DNA of 64,000 nt from Mycolicibacterium lutetiense (GCF_017876775.1 NZ_JAGIOP010000002.1:1860001-1924000); one strand, 5' to 3'. Counted from the stretch's first letter, positions 35,629 through 45,703 are shown. A program made the numbers and translations. The notes: generated from the sequence alone by a model not told the origin.

Positions 35629-38271
35629 ATGAGCCCTGCGCTGACCGTTCGTTACGACGGGTCGACCCGTACCTTTGCCCCAGGCAACGATGTCGTCATC
35701 GGCCGAGACCTCCGCGCCGACGTCCGCATCGCCCACCCGCTGATCTCGCGTGCCCACGTCGTGCTGCGTTTCGACCAAGGCCGATGGGTCGCGATCGACA
35801 ACGGCAGCCTCAACGGCATGTACGCCAACGGCCGCCGGGTGCCCACGCTCGACATCCATGACGGCCAGGTCGTCAACATCGGCAACCCGGACGGCCCGCA
35901 GCTGACGTTCGAGGTCGGCCGGCATCAGGGAGCAGTCGGTCGCACCCCGACCGCGGCGGTGCCGATCGCGAATCGGCCCAGTGGCGCCTGGCCCACCCAG
36001 CCCGCCGCCCCCGGCCGGCAGCAGTACGGTCAGCCGCCCGCGGCCCAGCGCCCCGGCTACTCGTCCGGCCCGCAACCGCGCTACCCGACACCGCCCACCG
36101 GATATCCCAGCGGTCCGCAGGGCGGCTACCCGAGCGGCCCGCAGAGCGGGTATCCCCAGGGGCCATCGACCTATCAGCCCCCACCGGTACGCAACTCGAA
36201 CCCGGCTCAGTCCTCGTCGCAGGCGCCCACCACGATGGGCCCGGCCGCCACCTCGGACCGCGGTAGCAGTGAGCCCGCCGGCAACATCGCCACCAGCATG
36301 CTCAAGATCCTGCGGCCGGGTCGCACCACCCCGGCGCCGGCAGGTGCGGTGAAGATCGGTCGCAACACCGACAACGACATCGTCATCCCCGACGTGCTGG
36401 CCTCGCGGCATCACGCCACCTTGATCCCGCTGCCCGGCGGCACCGAGATCCGCGACGAGCGCAGCATCAACGGCACGTTCCTCAACGGCACACGGGTCGA
36501 GTCGGCGGTCCTGCACGACGGGGACGTCATCACCATCGGCAACGTCGACCTGGTGTTCACCGGCGGCACCCTCGTGCGCCGCAGCGAAACCGAAGCCGAC
36601 ACCCGCACCGGCGGCCTCGAAGTGCGTGGCCTGACCTGGACCATCGAGGGCAACAAGACGCTGCTCGACAACATCTCCGTCGACGCCCGGCCCGGCACAC
36701 TCACCGCGGTGATCGGCCCCTCGGGTGCGGGCAAGTCGACGTTCGCCAAGCAGGTCGCCGGCTACACACATCCGACCAGCGGCACCGTCACCTTCGAGGG
36801 CCACGACGTCCACGCCGAGTACGCCTCGCTGCGCTCCCGGATCGGCATGGTCCCGCAGGACGACGTGGTGCACGGTCAGCTGACCGTCCGCCAGGCCCTG
36901 ATGTTCGCCGCCGAGCTGCGGCTGCCGCCGGACACCACCAAGGAAGACCGCGAACAGGTCGTCATGCAGGTGCTCGAGGAACTCGAGATGACCAAGCACC
37001 TCGACACTCGCGTCGACAAGCTGTCCGGCGGGCAGCGCAAGCGCGCCTCGGTCGCACTCGAACTGCTGACCGGCCCGTCGCTGCTGATCCTCGACGAGCC
37101 CACCTCCGGCCTCGACCCCGCGCTGGACCGGCAGGTGATGACCATGCTGCGCCAGCTGGCCGACGCCGGCCGCGTGGTGCTCGTCGTCACGCACTCGCTG
37201 ACCTACCTGGATGTCTGTGATCAGGTGCTATTGCTGGCGCCCGGCGGTAAGACCGCATTCTGCGGGTCGCCCGATCAGATCGGCCCGGAGCTCGGCACCA
37301 CCAACTGGGCCGACATCTTCAGCACCGTCGCGAGCGATCCGGCCGAGGCCGGCCGGCGCTACCTGGCCCGCACCGGCCCGGCCCCGGAGGCCGCGGCATC
37401 GTCGAACCAACCCGGGGACCTGGGTGCACCGGCCAAGACGAGCCTGCTGCGGCAGTTCTCCACGATCGCCCGCCGGCAGATGCGGCTGATCATCTCCGAC
37501 CGCGGCTACTTCATCTTCCTGGCACTGCTGCCGTTCATAATGGGTGTGCTGTCCCTGTCGGTGCCCGGCACCGACGGCTTCGGCGTCCCCAACCCGATGG
37601 GCGATGCCCCCAATGAACCGGGCCAGATCCTGGTACTGCTCAACGTCGGTGCGATCTTCATGGGTACCGCCCTGACCATCCGCGACCTGATCGGTGAACG
37701 GGCGATCTTCCTCCGCGAGCAGGCGGTCGGGTTGTCCACCACGGCCTACCTGCTGGCCAAGGTGTGCGTGTACTCGGTGTTCGCCATCGTGCAGTCGGCG
37801 ATCGTCACAGGCATCACGCTGGCGGGCAAGGGCTGGGGCGAAGGCGCGGTCGAGCACGGCGTGTTCATCCCCAACCGGTCACTGGAGCTGTTCTTCAGCA
37901 TGGCCGCCACCACCGTCACCGCCGCCATGGTGGGCCTGGCGCTCTCGGCGCTGGCGAAATCCAACGAGCAGATCATGCCGCTCCTGGTCGTCGCGATCAT
38001 GAGCCAGCTGGTGTTCTCCGGCGGCATGATCCCGGTGACCGGCCGCGTCGGCTTGGATCAGCTGTCCTGGATCACCCCGGCCCGGTGGGGTTTCGCCTCA
38101 TCGGCGTCGACCGTAGATCTGATCCGGTTGGTCCCCGGCCCGCTGACACCCAAGGATGCGCACTGGGAGCACACCACCAGCGCCTGGCTCTTCGACATGG
38201 GCATGCTCGTCGCGCTGTCGTTGTTCTACGTCAGCTTCGTGCGCTGGAAGATCCGCCTCAAGGCCGGCTGA
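35629..38271 (+). CDS. FHA-FHA-ABC exporter (Rv1747-like)
   Basis: An 880-residue half-transporter. FHA domain 1 (residues 1-100: VVIGRD...ISRAHVVLRF...SLNGMYANG) and FHA domain 2 (about 225-320: IGRNTDNDIVIPDVLASRHHATL...SINGTFLNG) bind phosphothreonine and are linked by a Pro/Gly/Ser/Gln-rich segment with PSGPQxGYP repeats. The ABC domain (about 330-560) has Walker A GPSGAGKST, signature LSGGQRKR and Walker B LLILDEPTSGLD; an ABC-2 membrane domain with six helices ends the protein. M. tuberculosis Rv1747, of this make-up, is phosphorylated by PknF and exports cell-wall material; here no kinase gene lies next to it, and it sits between folD and mfpA. Confidence 0.9.
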   Translation: MSPALTVRYDGSTRTFAPGNDVVIGRDLRADVRIAHPLISRAHVVLRFDQGRWVAIDNGSLNGMYANGRRVPTLDIHDGQVVNIGNPDGPQLTFEVGRHQGAVGRTPTAAVPIANRPSGAWPTQPAAPGRQQYGQPPAAQRPGYSSGPQPRYPTPPTGYPSGPQGGYPSGPQSGYPQGPSTYQPPPVRNSNPAQSSSQAPTTMGPAATSDRGSSEPAGNIATSMLKILRPGRTTPAPAGAVKIGRNTDNDIVIPDVLASRHHATLIPLPGGTEIRDERSINGTFLNGTRVESAVLHDGDVITIGNVDLVFTGGTLVRRSETEADTRTGGLEVRGLTWTIEGNKTLLDNISVDARPGTLTAVIGPSGAGKSTFAKQVAGYTHPTSGTVTFEGHDVHAEYASLRSRIGMVPQDDVVHGQLTVRQALMFAAELRLPPDTTKEDREQVVMQVLEELEMTKHLDTRVDKLSGGQRKRASVALELLTGPSLLILDEPTSGLDPALDRQVMTMLRQLADAGRVVLVVTHSLTYLDVCDQVLLLAPGGKTAFCGSPDQIGPELGTTNWADIFSTVASDPAEAGRRYLARTGPAPEAAASSNQPGDLGAPAKTSLLRQFSTIARRQMRLIISDRGYFIFLALLPFIMGVLSLSVPGTDGFGVPNPMGDAPNEPGQILVLLNVGAIFMGTALTIRDLIGERAIFLREQAVGLSTTAYLLAKVCVYSVFAIVQSAIVTGITLAGKGWGEGAVEHGVFIPNRSLELFFSMAATTVTAAMVGLALSALAKSNEQIMPLLVVAIMSQLVFSGGMIPVTGRVGLDQLSWITPARWGFASSASTVDLIRLVPGPLTPKDAHWEHTTSAWLFDMGMLVALSLFYVSFVRWKIRLKAG

Positions 38272-38308
38272 GCTCGCTCGGTACTCGGTCGCGCTCTCAC
38301 TCTCCAAT

Positions 38309-38414
38309 GTCACGCTGGAGTGGCGCTCGACCTCGAGCGCCACTCTGGTGTGACAGTGCGGTTTGGGGTGCCACGCTGGCGTGACGCTCGACGTCGGCAG
38401 CCACTCTGGCGTGA
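38309..38414. repeat. Dispersed hairpin repeat, locus 3 (two units)
   Basis: Unit one (38309-38354) pairs 23-base arms, TGTCACGCTGGAGTGGCGCT... with its complement, with three mismatches. Unit two (about 38369-38414) repeats GCCACGCTGGCGTGACGCT against CCACTCTGGCGTGAT. They lie between the converging FHA-ABC transporter and mfpA genes and share the core of the copies at 5397 and 16198. Confidence 0.7.
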
Positions 38415-38485
38415 TAAACGGCCGACGAGAGGGCCTCCGAGAGTCCGACAGCGGCCTCGGAGAGTCCGAGAGGGACTCGGGAGAG

Positions 38486-39061
38486 CTACCCGCCGTGGAC
38501 GTCGAGGCCATGGGCGGCCGAGTAGGCCAGCGCCTGGGCGATGTCGATCTTGGCGCCGCGCACCTTCGCAGTGGTCCAGAAGGTGGGGTCGACGCGGGCG
38601 CCGCGCAGATCCGCCTCGTCGAGCTTGGCGTCCTGTACCCGCGCCCCGGTCAGGTCCGCCTGCCGCAGAACCGCCTTGCGCAGGTCCGCACCGACCAGGC
38701 TGGCCTCGCGTAACCGGCAGTCCGAGAGGTCGACGCCCCGCAGATCGCAGCCACCCAGCACGGCCAGGGTCAGATCCGACTCGATGATCTTGATCGGCCG
38801 CAGCCGGCATTCGGTGAACACCGAACCCAGCAGGCTGCAGTTGGTGAACGTGCTGTGCCACAGCGTGGCGCGGCGGAACGTACAGTTGCGGAACGCCGAG
38901 CCGGAATGCTCGGACTCGGACATGTCGACGCCGCTGAAATTGCACTCGGTGAACACCACGCGCTCAGTGCGCAACCGGCTCAGGGCTCCGTCATATTCCT
39001 CGGCGCGGAAGTCTACCCCGGTGAATTCCCTGTCCGCCCAGGTTGTTTCGTCAGCTACCAC
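38486..39061 (-). CDS. mfpA: Pentapeptide-repeat protein MfpA, DNA gyrase-binding
   Basis: MfpA folds as a right-handed quadrilateral helix that mimics B-form DNA, binds gyrase and lowers sensitivity to fluoroquinolones. The 191-residue protein consists of A(D/N)LXX-type repeats (SGVDMSESEH, FRNCTFRRATL, CDLRGVDLSDCRLREASLVGADLRKAVLRQADLTGARV) for almost its whole length, then a short C-terminal helix for dimerisation (AQALAYSAAHGLDV). It starts with GTG at 39061, three bases after mfpB, as the last gene of the conservon operon. Orthologous to Rv3361c. Confidence 0.92.
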   Translation of the reverse strand: MVADETTWADREFTGVDFRAEEYDGALSRLRTERVVFTECNFSGVDMSESEHSGSAFRNCTFRRATLWHSTFTNCSLLGSVFTECRLRPIKIIESDLTLAVLGGCDLRGVDLSDCRLREASLVGADLRKAVLRQADLTGARVQDAKLDEADLRGARVDPTFWTTAKVRGAKIDIAQALAYSAAHGLDVHGG

Positions 39062-39064
39062 GCG

Positions 39065-39673
39065 TCAGCCGGGCAACGCGGAAAGCGTGGTCAACGAGTA
39101 CTCGGTGACCGCGATCAGCGCAGCCTTGGCCGAGTTGCGGTCACGGGCATCCACGGCGACCACCGGGATGTGCTCCGGCAGCGCCAGGGCCTTGCGCACC
39201 GCCTGGGTGGGATGCTTTGGCGCGTCGTCGAACTCGTTCACCGCGACGATGAACGGCAGTTTGCGGGCCTCGAAGAAGTCGACCGCGGCGAAGCTGTCCT
39301 GCAGGCGACGGACGTCGACCAGGATGATCGCACCGATCGCACCGCGCACCAGGTCGTCCCACATGAACCAGAACCGTCGCTGCCCGGGGGTGCCGAACAG
39401 GTACAACACCAGATCCTCGTCCAGCGTGATCCGACCGAAGTCCATCGCGACCGTCGTGGTGCGCTTGTCCGGGGTGCCGTCCAAGGCATCGACACCCTCG
39501 GACACGTTGGTGACCAACGCTTCTGTGCGCAGCGGCATGATCTCGGAGACCGCGCCGACGAATGTCGTCTTCCCTACGCCGAACCCGCCAGATATGACGA
39601 TCTTCGTCGAGGCGGCCCCACGCCGGGCGCCGCCGCCGGAGGCCGAGCGGGGTTCAGAGGGCTCGTAGGCCAC
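39065..39673 (-). CDS. mfpB: Conservon GTPase MfpB (CvnD)
   Basis: CvnD-type GTPases are small Ras-like switches; MfpB changes how MfpA protects gyrase. The 202-residue protein has G1 GGFGVGKTT, switch and G3-like region around LFGTPGQRRFWFMWDDL and the degenerate G4 AVNEFD in place of NKxD, standard for this family. The GTG at 39673 has GGAAGGA seven bases upstream. It overlaps cvnC by 20 bases and is followed at three bases by mfpA. Rv3362c in M. tuberculosis. Confidence 0.9.
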   Translation of the reverse strand: MAYEPSEPRSASGGGARRGAASTKIVISGGFGVGKTTFVGAVSEIMPLRTEALVTNVSEGVDALDGTPDKRTTTVAMDFGRITLDEDLVLYLFGTPGQRRFWFMWDDLVRGAIGAIILVDVRRLQDSFAAVDFFEARKLPFIVAVNEFDDAPKHPTQAVRKALALPEHIPVVAVDARDRNSAKAALIAVTEYSLTTLSALPG

Positions 39674-40025
39674 GCAGGGTCCTTCCAATCAATTCGCGGC
39701 GTTCGTCGAAGCTCGCCGAGTCATCAAGGGTGGCTTCCACCCGTAGATAACCCTGCGTCACCAAGTCCCCGATCAGCACGCGCGCCACGCCGAGCGGGAG
39801 AGATAAATGAGCGGCAATCTCGGCAACCGAAGGAGTGCCGGTGCACAACTCTACGATCTGTGCGCGCACATCGTGCCCAGTCCAGCGCGGTTCACGTGTC
39901 GTGTCGGCTTTTTGCACCGGCGCTTCCAGCGGAAGATGCACCCGAGAGTCGGTGCGGCCGGCCGTCAGGGTGTACGGCCGCACCAAACTCGGTCGATCGG
40001 TGGTTTCCGGTTCGTCCACAGGCAC
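39654..40025 (-). CDS. Conservon protein CvnC (DUF742)
   Basis: A 123-residue DUF742 protein with a winged-helix-like core (VRAQIVELCTGTPSVAEIAAHLSLPLGVARVLIGDLVTQGYLRV). CvnC is the second partner in the conservon complex assembled under the CvnA histidine-kinase-like protein. It overlaps mfpB and follows cvnB by 27 bases. Rv3363c. Confidence 0.88.
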   Translation of the reverse strand: MPVDEPETTDRPSLVRPYTLTAGRTDSRVHLPLEAPVQKADTTREPRWTGHDVRAQIVELCTGTPSVAEIAAHLSLPLGVARVLIGDLVTQGYLRVEATLDDSASFDERRELIGRTLRGLRAL

Positions 40026-40052
40026 CTCGCGAAGGGCAGAAGGATCAGGGAC

Positions 40053-40460
40053 TCAGGACGGCTGCGGAGTACGGCGCGAAGACTGCACCACCGCACCGAC
40101 CCGCTCGACCAGAATCGCCATCTCGTAGCCGACCTGCCCGATGTCACATGACGGGGTGGTCAGCGTCGCCAGATTGGAGCCGTCGCCCACCCGCATCAAC
40201 AGCAGGTAACCGTTCTCCATCTCGACCACCGACTGCATCACATGACCGCCGTTGAACAACTGGGAGGCACCGGTGGCCAGGCTGGCCAGACCGGAAGCGA
40301 CCGCCGCGAGTTGATCGGCCCGTTCGAGCGGCATGTGTTCGCTGGCAGCCATCAGCAGTCCGTCGGCCGAGACCAGCACCGCGTGGGACACCCCGGATAC
40401 CTCGCGGGCGAACTTGGACACGAGCCAGTCCAGGGAGTCGCGCTGTGTCGGACGCGTCAT
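40053..40460 (-). CDS. Conservon roadblock/LC7 protein (CvnB)
   Basis: A 135-residue roadblock/LC7 fold protein that acts as a regulator of the conservon GTPase, similar to MglB. Typical segments are [30 protein letters not shown] and [35 protein letters not shown]. It overlaps the cvnA stop by four bases (ATGA). Rv3364c. Confidence 0.9.
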   Translation of the reverse strand: MTRPTQRDSLDWLVSKFAREVSGVSHAVLVSADGLLMAASEHMPLERADQLAAVASGLASLATGASQLFNGGHVMQSVVEMENGYLLLMRVGDGSNLATLTTPSCDIGQVGYEMAILVERVGAVVQSSRRTPQPS

Positions 40461-43417
40461 TCGTTATCGGTTCCTCTGGTCTCACGGGCACGCGATCGCC
40501 CGGCGTGCACGCCCCCGAAAAGGTTGCTGGTGCTAGCGCGGACGGCCTCAGGATCACGCGGCGTGAACGCCGCGAACATGCCGCTGTCAGGTTCGTCTGC
40601 CGATGCTACCGTCTCCGAGCCATCGTCGTTGCGGTGCACTCCGCCGTTGCGGTGACGGCCGTTGGCGTCGGCCGAAGCCGCCACGACAGCGGCCACACCG
40701 CCCGGCACCAGGCGGGCGCCCGGCGTACGCATGGGCAGGCCTTCCTCGGTGTGCTGGTCGACGGGCGCGTCCTGCGCCGCGGCGGCCACCGACCACCCCT
40801 TCTCCCAGACCGTCTTCCAGTCCAGGTCGGCGCTGCGCACGTGGGTCGTCGGATCGATCTCGAATTCCGACATCATCGACTGATAGATCGAGTCACCCTG
40901 GACGTCCGGGCTCTCCGCCTGGACCGGGGCGGATTCGACCGGTTCTTCCCGGTTCTCGCCGGGATCATGCGCCGGAGCGCTGTGACCGTTCAGATCACTG
41001 TGGCCGTTCAGACCACTGTGACCGTTGAGATCACCAGCACCGTTGACGCCCTGGGTGGCGGCCTGCCCGCGGGATGCGAAGAACGACGAGGTGTTGGTGC
41101 GTGACGGCCGTCCGGACTCCACTTCGTCGTCGGCGGCCGCGCCCGGTGCTGTGTCCGCCGCCGGGGCGGCTTGGCCCTTGGCCAGGGCCGCACTCTCTTC
41201 GGTGTGTACCGGCCACTGCTGCGGCCATTCACTGACCGACTCGTCCGCCGGCTCCTCGACCGGCACCTCAGCCACCGGTTCCGGTTGCGGTTGCGGGGCG
41301 AGCGTGCCGGGCAGCTCCGAGATACCGCTGGCTCCCGGACTGCGCTGCGGCAGCAGGTCGAACGGAACCTCGCCACCATTGAGGTGGGATTCGTCGAGCC
41401 CGGATCCGACGCTCGAGCCATCGGCAGGATCGGCGTCCAACGACAACGCCGTGGCGATCCCGGCGTGGGCGTCGACGGGCCTGCCATAGGGAAGGTCCTC
41501 GACCTGGTCGCCACCATCCCGGGCCAACAATGTGGCCGGGAGGTACACCCCCGCCGTGGTGCCCGAGCTCGGCTCCTCGGCGACGGTGCTGCGCAGCCGC
41601 ACCACCAGACCGTGCTGGGTGGCCAGTCGCCCGACCACGTACAGGCCCATGTGACGCGCGGTGTAGGGGTTGACCTCACCGCCGGACTGCAGACGGGTGT
41701 TGGCGACCCGCAGGTCCGCCTCGGTCATGCCCAGGCCGACGTCGCTGACCTCGATCACCAACGCACCCTTGGCCGCATGCACGGCCGACACCCGCACCTG
41801 CGAGATCGGCGGCGAGTAGCGCAGCGCATTGTCGAGCAGCTCAGCCAGGAGGTGGATCAGGTCGCCGGCCACCGCACCGGTGATCTCGACGTCGGCCACC
41901 GACGCGGTGACCACGCGGGTGTAGTCCTCGACTTCCGAGGCAGCGGCGTTGATGACCGTCGCCAACTGGACCGGCTTGCTGTGCTCGCGTGCCAACTTGG
42001 ACCCGGACAGCACCAACAGGTTGGCCCCGTTCCGACGCATGCGGGCCGCGAGGTGGTCGAGCCGGAACAGGCTCTCCAGGCGCTGGGGGTCGTCCTCGTT
42101 GCGTTCCAGCTGGTCGATCAGTGACAACTGCTGGTCAACCAGGGAGCGGCTACGCCGCGACAACGTCTCGAACATGTCCGAGACCTGCAATTGCAGCTGA
42201 GCCTGTTCACCGGCGAGGAACACCGCCTGCTCGTGTAGCTCGTCGACGGCATGGGCCACCTGACCGATCTCTTCGGTGGTCTGCACCGGGATCGGGGTCA
42301 CCGGGATCAGCTCGCCGCCGGCGCGGACCCGTTCGATCTCCTTGGCCAGATCCTGGTGGGCCACCCGCAGGGCGCTGTCCCGAAGCGTCCGCAGCGGGCG
42401 CACCAGCGAGCGGGCCACCAACAACACGATGACGATGGCGCTGATGATCGCGGTCGCGACCAGGATTGCGTCGCGGATCGCGTCGTTGCGGGCATCGTCG
42501 GCCTGAGCCTCGACCGCAGCCGGAATCGACGCGGTGGTGTTCTCGATGATCTGCCCGGCAATCGTGTTGGTGGCCTGCAACGAGGCCACCATGTCCGGGT
42601 TACCGACCAGCGGAATCGCCGGGTTGGACATCATCGCCATGCGCTTGACCATCTCGGCGCGCAGCGTGGCCGCCTCCTCGGAGCCACCTCCCAGCACCTT
42701 GGTCAGTGCCGCGACCGTGGATGGTTCGGTACCGGCCATCGTGATCATCGAGGTGCGGAGCAACGGTTCCGGCTCAGCGCCGCCGGCGGTGACCAGCATC
42801 TGTTGAATGGCCATCTGCCCGCGGGCACCGACCGCCCGGGACAGCGCCTCCACCTGGGCCTGAACCGACTGCTGGTTGCTGTGCACCGAACCGGTGATGG
42901 CAGCTTCCCCGGTCAGCAGCAGCGGGCCGTAGTCGAGGATGCGCTGGCGCAGGTCGATCGAGTTCGCCATCACCGCGTCGACCAGTTCCGGCCCCTTGGT
43001 GAGCAGACTGCCCACCGCCTGGCCGACATCTTCGGCCGCATCGGTGGCTTCCAGGCGTTGCTGCAGATCAGATTTCCGGTCGTCGAACGTGGACATCGCC
43101 GCTTGCCCGTCGCCGCCTTCAGTAGCGGCGATGAGGACGCCCTCCATCGCAGCCATGTAGTCGTCGATGTGCGGAATCAATTCGGCCCGGTCGGCCGCCA
43201 ACCGGAGATCTCCAGCCACGGCGGCACTGGCATAGATACGCAACCCACCGAACGTCGCCGCCAGGATCAACGGCACGATGACGATGGCAAGGACTTTCCG
43301 ATTGACCGGCCAATTGGCCGGTGACCAGCGGGAAGGACGCTTGGCCGGAGTCGACGGCGTTGGGGAGAATTCGACGAGGGTGCCGTCAGCCTGCTTCAAC
43401 TGCGTAAAGGCAGTCAT
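40457..43417 (-). CDS. Conservon sensor histidine-kinase-like protein (CvnA)
   Basis: A 986-residue membrane sensor. A helix at about residues 45-65 ([18 protein letters not shown]), a nitrate/nitrite-sensor-like (NIT) extracellular region to about 310, and a second helix ([22 protein letters not shown]) precede a HAMP linker. The ATPase fold covers about 510-640 with the N-box [15 protein letters not shown] and G-box VSDVGLGM; the phospho-acceptor His region is atypical, as in other conservon kinases. The last 350 residues are acidic, low-complexity, with a three-fold L-N-G-H-S repeat. It is the first gene of the cvnABCD-mfpA operon. ATG at 43417 used; GTG 43423 is also in frame. Confidence 0.88.
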   Translation of the reverse strand: MTAFTQLKQADGTLVEFSPTPSTPAKRPSRWSPANWPVNRKVLAIVIVPLILAATFGGLRIYASAAVAGDLRLAADRAELIPHIDDYMAAMEGVLIAATEGGDGQAAMSTFDDRKSDLQQRLEATDAAEDVGQAVGSLLTKGPELVDAVMANSIDLRQRILDYGPLLLTGEAAITGSVHSNQQSVQAQVEALSRAVGARGQMAIQQMLVTAGGAEPEPLLRTSMITMAGTEPSTVAALTKVLGGGSEEAATLRAEMVKRMAMMSNPAIPLVGNPDMVASLQATNTIAGQIIENTTASIPAAVEAQADDARNDAIRDAILVATAIISAIVIVLLVARSLVRPLRTLRDSALRVAHQDLAKEIERVRAGGELIPVTPIPVQTTEEIGQVAHAVDELHEQAVFLAGEQAQLQLQVSDMFETLSRRSRSLVDQQLSLIDQLERNEDDPQRLESLFRLDHLAARMRRNGANLLVLSGSKLAREHSKPVQLATVINAAASEVEDYTRVVTASVADVEITGAVAGDLIHLLAELLDNALRYSPPISQVRVSAVHAAKGALVIEVSDVGLGMTEADLRVANTRLQSGGEVNPYTARHMGLYVVGRLATQHGLVVRLRSTVAEEPSSGTTAGVYLPATLLARDGGDQVEDLPYGRPVDAHAGIATALSLDADPADGSSVGSGLDESHLNGGEVPFDLLPQRSPGASGISELPGTLAPQPQPEPVAEVPVEEPADESVSEWPQQWPVHTEESAALAKGQAAPAADTAPGAAADDEVESGRPSRTNTSSFFASRGQAATQGVNGAGDLNGHSGLNGHSDLNGHSAPAHDPGENREEPVESAPVQAESPDVQGDSIYQSMMSEFEIDPTTHVRSADLDWKTVWEKGWSVAAAAQDAPVDQHTEEGLPMRTPGARLVPGGVAAVVAASADANGRHRNGGVHRNDDGSETVASADEPDSGMFAAFTPRDPEAVRASTSNLFGGVHAGRSRARETRGTDNE
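40980..41033. repeat. Three 18-bp tandem repeats inside cvnA
   Basis: The unit CTGTGACCGTTCAGATCA occurs three times with small changes and encodes repeated L-N-G-H-S in the disordered C-terminal part of CvnA. Such repeats often vary in number between strains. Confidence 0.7.
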
Positions 43418-43749
43418 CGGCACCCAACCGCACTACCTGCTGCGTGGCCGCAATTTACTCGTGGGGCGTGATTCATAAGACTTCCTGCTGTTTCCACCCA
43501 CGCTGGGGCGGGCGTCAAACGCCTTGGCAATTGCACGAGTATGACAGCAGCTCGCGGGCGTTTCCACAATTCTTACTGAACAGACAGAGTTCGTGACCGA
43601 GCTGTAGCGCAGTCGTGTGGTAATCGAGCAAACAACAACGTCCTTGCCGGATCGCGTGCCGATTTCGCACTCGGATTTGAGGACAGATTTCACGGCCGCA
43701 TTTGCATCCCGATTCGTCACAAGGCGGGTCGCCATACGATCATCGACGG
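43418..43749. other. Divergent intergenic region, conservon and trmL
   Basis: No gene is supported in these 332 bases. It should contain the conservon promoter on the minus strand and the trmL promoter on the plus strand. Confidence 0.5.
43735..43740 (+). promoter_or_regulatory. -10-like element before trmL
   Basis: TACGAT ends nine bases before the trmL ATG, so a transcript from it would be leaderless or nearly so. No -35 is evident. Confidence 0.35.
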
Positions 43750-44214
43750 ATGTTCCGGGTGATGTTCTTTTCTCCCCGCATCGCACCCAATACGGGCAAT
43801 GCGATCAGGATGGTGGCGGGCACCGGGTGCGAGCTGCACCTGGTCGAGCCACTGGGTTTCGATCTGTCCGAACCCAAGCTGCGCCGGGCCGGTCTGGACT
43901 ACCACGACCTGGCATCGGTGACGGTGCACGCTGATCTGGAGGCAGCCTGGCGCGCCTTGATGCCAGGCCGGGTGTACGCGTTCACCGCACACGCATCGAC
44001 CTCATTCACCGACGTCTCCTACCAACCGGGCGACGTGCTGATGTTCGGCCCGGAACCCACCGGGCTGGATGCACAAACGCTGGCCGATCCCAATATCACC
44101 GCTCAGGTCCGCATTCCGATGCTCCCGGGCAGGCGGTCACTGAATTTGTCGAATGCGGCGGCGGTCGCCGCCTATGAGGCGTGGCGTCAACACGGGTTCG
44201 CCGGCGGCGTCTAG
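43750..44214 (+). CDS. trmL: tRNA (cytidine/uridine-34-2'-O)-methyltransferase
   Basis: TrmL methylates the ribose at the wobble position of certain leucine tRNAs. The 154-residue SPOUT knotted protein has motif 1 FFSPRIAPNTGNAIRMVAGTG, motif 2 VLMFGPEPTGLDAQTL and motif 3 IPMLPGRRSLNLSNAAAVAAYEAWR. The ATG at 43750 gives exactly the usual length and matches Rv3366 (spoU). A GC-rich hairpin follows at 44223. Confidence 0.9.
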   Translation: MFRVMFFSPRIAPNTGNAIRMVAGTGCELHLVEPLGFDLSEPKLRRAGLDYHDLASVTVHADLEAAWRALMPGRVYAFTAHASTSFTDVSYQPGDVLMFGPEPTGLDAQTLADPNITAQVRIPMLPGRRSLNLSNAAAVAAYEAWRQHGFAGGV

Positions 44215-44222
44215 TTACGCCG

Positions 44223-44253
44223 CGGGCGTGGGCCGACACGCGACCCACGCCCG
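44223..44253 (+). terminator. Stem-loop after trmL
   Basis: CGGGCGTGGG (44223-44232) pairs perfectly with CCCACGCCCG (44244-44253), nine bases after the trmL stop. Confidence 0.6.
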
Positions 44254-44307
44254 AATCTCACAGAGTGTTCATACAGGGGCTTCACAATTTCATCGGGAGC
44301 CCCGGGC

Positions 44308-44853
44308 TCACCAACTGTCCCAGTGCGAGAACTGCTCGGCGGGAAGACGCTTGGCCTTCTTGAAATCGGTGCCCTTGGTGTAGGCGATCGGGAACAGGCC
44401 CGCCTGGGCGTACCGGTCGAACGGAATGCCCAGCAGCTCGGCGGCCTGCTTCTCGCCGTCGCCCAGCAGGTGCAGCGTCGTCCAGGCCGATCCCAGACCC
44501 CGCGACCGCAGCGCCAACATGAAGCTCCACACCGCGGGCAGCAGTGATCCCCAGAACGATGCGCTCATACCGGCGGGCGCACCGTCGGGACGCCCTTCAA
44601 GGCACGGCACCAACAACACCGGCGCCTTCTCGAAGTTGTCGGTGAGGTACCTGGCGGAGCTCGTCACCGCATCCATCTGCTGGTCGCGGATATCACCGCG
44701 CTCCGGCTTTGGTAGATCGAGATAGGGGTTGGCATTGGCCCGGTAGATGTCGGCCAGCGCCTTCTTCTTTGCCGGATCCTCAACGAAAACCCATTGCCAG
44801 CCTTGCGCATTCGACCCGGTCGGGGCTTGAAGTGCCAGGTCGAGACACTCCAT
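44308..44853 (-). pseudogene. Nitroreductase-family gene, 3' part, cut by IS21 element
   Basis: This fragment encodes the C-terminal ~181 residues (ECLDLALQAPTGSNAQGWQW, AVWSFMLALRSRGLGSAWTTLHL, the closing GLFPIAYTKGTDFKKAKRLPAEQF) of an FMN/F420-type nitroreductase matching Rv3368c. Its first 37 codons are missing and lie on the other side of the insertion sequence at 47551-47663. Removing the element and one copy of the six-base target gives a continuous frame of 218 codons. The lost N-terminus carries the flavin phosphate-binding R-S-x-R-K, so the fragment cannot be a working enzyme even if translated from the ATG at the junction. Confidence 0.88.
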
Positions 44854-44854
44854 G
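44849..44854. repeat. Target-site duplication TCCATG, left copy
   Basis: TCCATG borders the element at 44849-44854 and again at 47551-47556; on the gene strand it reads CATGGA, the end of codon ATG plus the start of the next codon in the nitroreductase. Confidence 0.8.
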
Positions 44855-44947
44855 TGTCGTCGGTCACGTAATTCCCCAGGGGTTGCTGTCACGTAATTCC
44901 CCAGGTGTGGGCCTCGTGTTGGTCTTACCGGTCGGGGCGGGCGTTGT

Positions 44948-45703
44948 CTAGGTGGTGGTGCGGCCGGGTCGTTTCCGGGGTCGGTAGCTGGGTCCGTCCA
45001 TGAGGACTTGGTGGCTGGTGTTGATCAGTCGGTCGAGTAGGGATTCGGCCACGACGGGGTTGGGGAACAGCGGGTACCAGTCTTTGGGGGCGCGGTTGCT
45101 GGTCAGGATGAGGGGTTTGCCAGCGATGGCCCGGTCGGAGACCAGATCGTAGAGATCGTCGGATTGGGTGGTGGTGTGCTCACGCATCGCGAAGTCATCG
45201 ACGATCAGTACCAGGGGCCGGGTGTACTCGCGCATGCGCTGGCCGATGGTGCGGTCGGCGTGTCCGCCGGCAAGGTCGGCGAGCATGCGGGCGCATTTGA
45301 CGAAGCGGATGTCCCCGCCGCGGCGGGCTACGTGATGTCCGAGTGCTTGTGCCACATGGGTTTTGCCGACGCCGACGGGGCCGTAGAGGATGACTGATTC
45401 GCCGGCGTCGAGCCAGCGCAGGGCGGCCAGGTCGCGCAGCATCGCGGCGGGCAGTTTCGGGTTGGCGGTGAAGTCGAAGTCTTCGAAGGTGGCCTGTTCT
45501 TCGAACTTGGCGCGGCGCAATCGCCGTGTGAGAGCGGCGGATTCGCGGCGGGCGATCTCGTCTTGACAGAGGGCTTGCAGGAATTCGAGGTGGCCGAGGC
45601 CGCCGTCGCGGGTTTGGGCGAGCCGGGCATCGAGGGTGTCGAGCATGCCGGACAGTTTCAGGGTGCGCAGCGCGGTGCGTAGCGCCGGATCACAGATAGA
45701 CAT
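44948..45703 (-). CDS. istB: IS21-family helper ATPase IstB
   Basis: A 251-residue AAA+ ATPase that forms a clamp on target DNA and stimulates IstA. Walker A is G-P-V-G-V-G-K-T-H, Walker B is LVLIVDDFAM, and the C-terminal sensor is LILTSNRAPKDWYPLFPNP. It is full length, and lies 54 bases downstream of istA. Nothing suggests inactivation, so the element may still move. Confidence 0.95.
   Translation of the reverse strand: MSICDPALRTALRTLKLSGMLDTLDARLAQTRDGGLGHLEFLQALCQDEIARRESAALTRRLRRAKFEEQATFEDFDFTANPKLPAAMLRDLAALRWLDAGESVILYGPVGVGKTHVAQALGHHVARRGGDIRFVKCARMLADLAGGHADRTIGQRMREYTRPLVLIVDDFAMREHTTTQSDDLYDLVSDRAIAGKPLILTSNRAPKDWYPLFPNPVVAESLLDRLINTSHQVLMDGPSYRPRKRPGRTTT

Noticed and set aside
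35542..37194. A 550-codon minus-strand frame
   Set aside because: It is antisense to the FHA domains and ABC core of the exporter gene; the composition is that of a shadow frame.
38272..38485. CRISPR-like appearance of repeated CGCCAC...GTGAC blocks
   Set aside because: The blocks are inverted, unevenly spaced hairpins without uniform spacers and there are no cas genes.
44855..45000. Restart of the nitroreductase from a GTG at 44892 inside the IS end
   Set aside because: It would add only 13 IS-derived residues and still lack the flavin-binding N-terminus; treated as part of the pseudogene.
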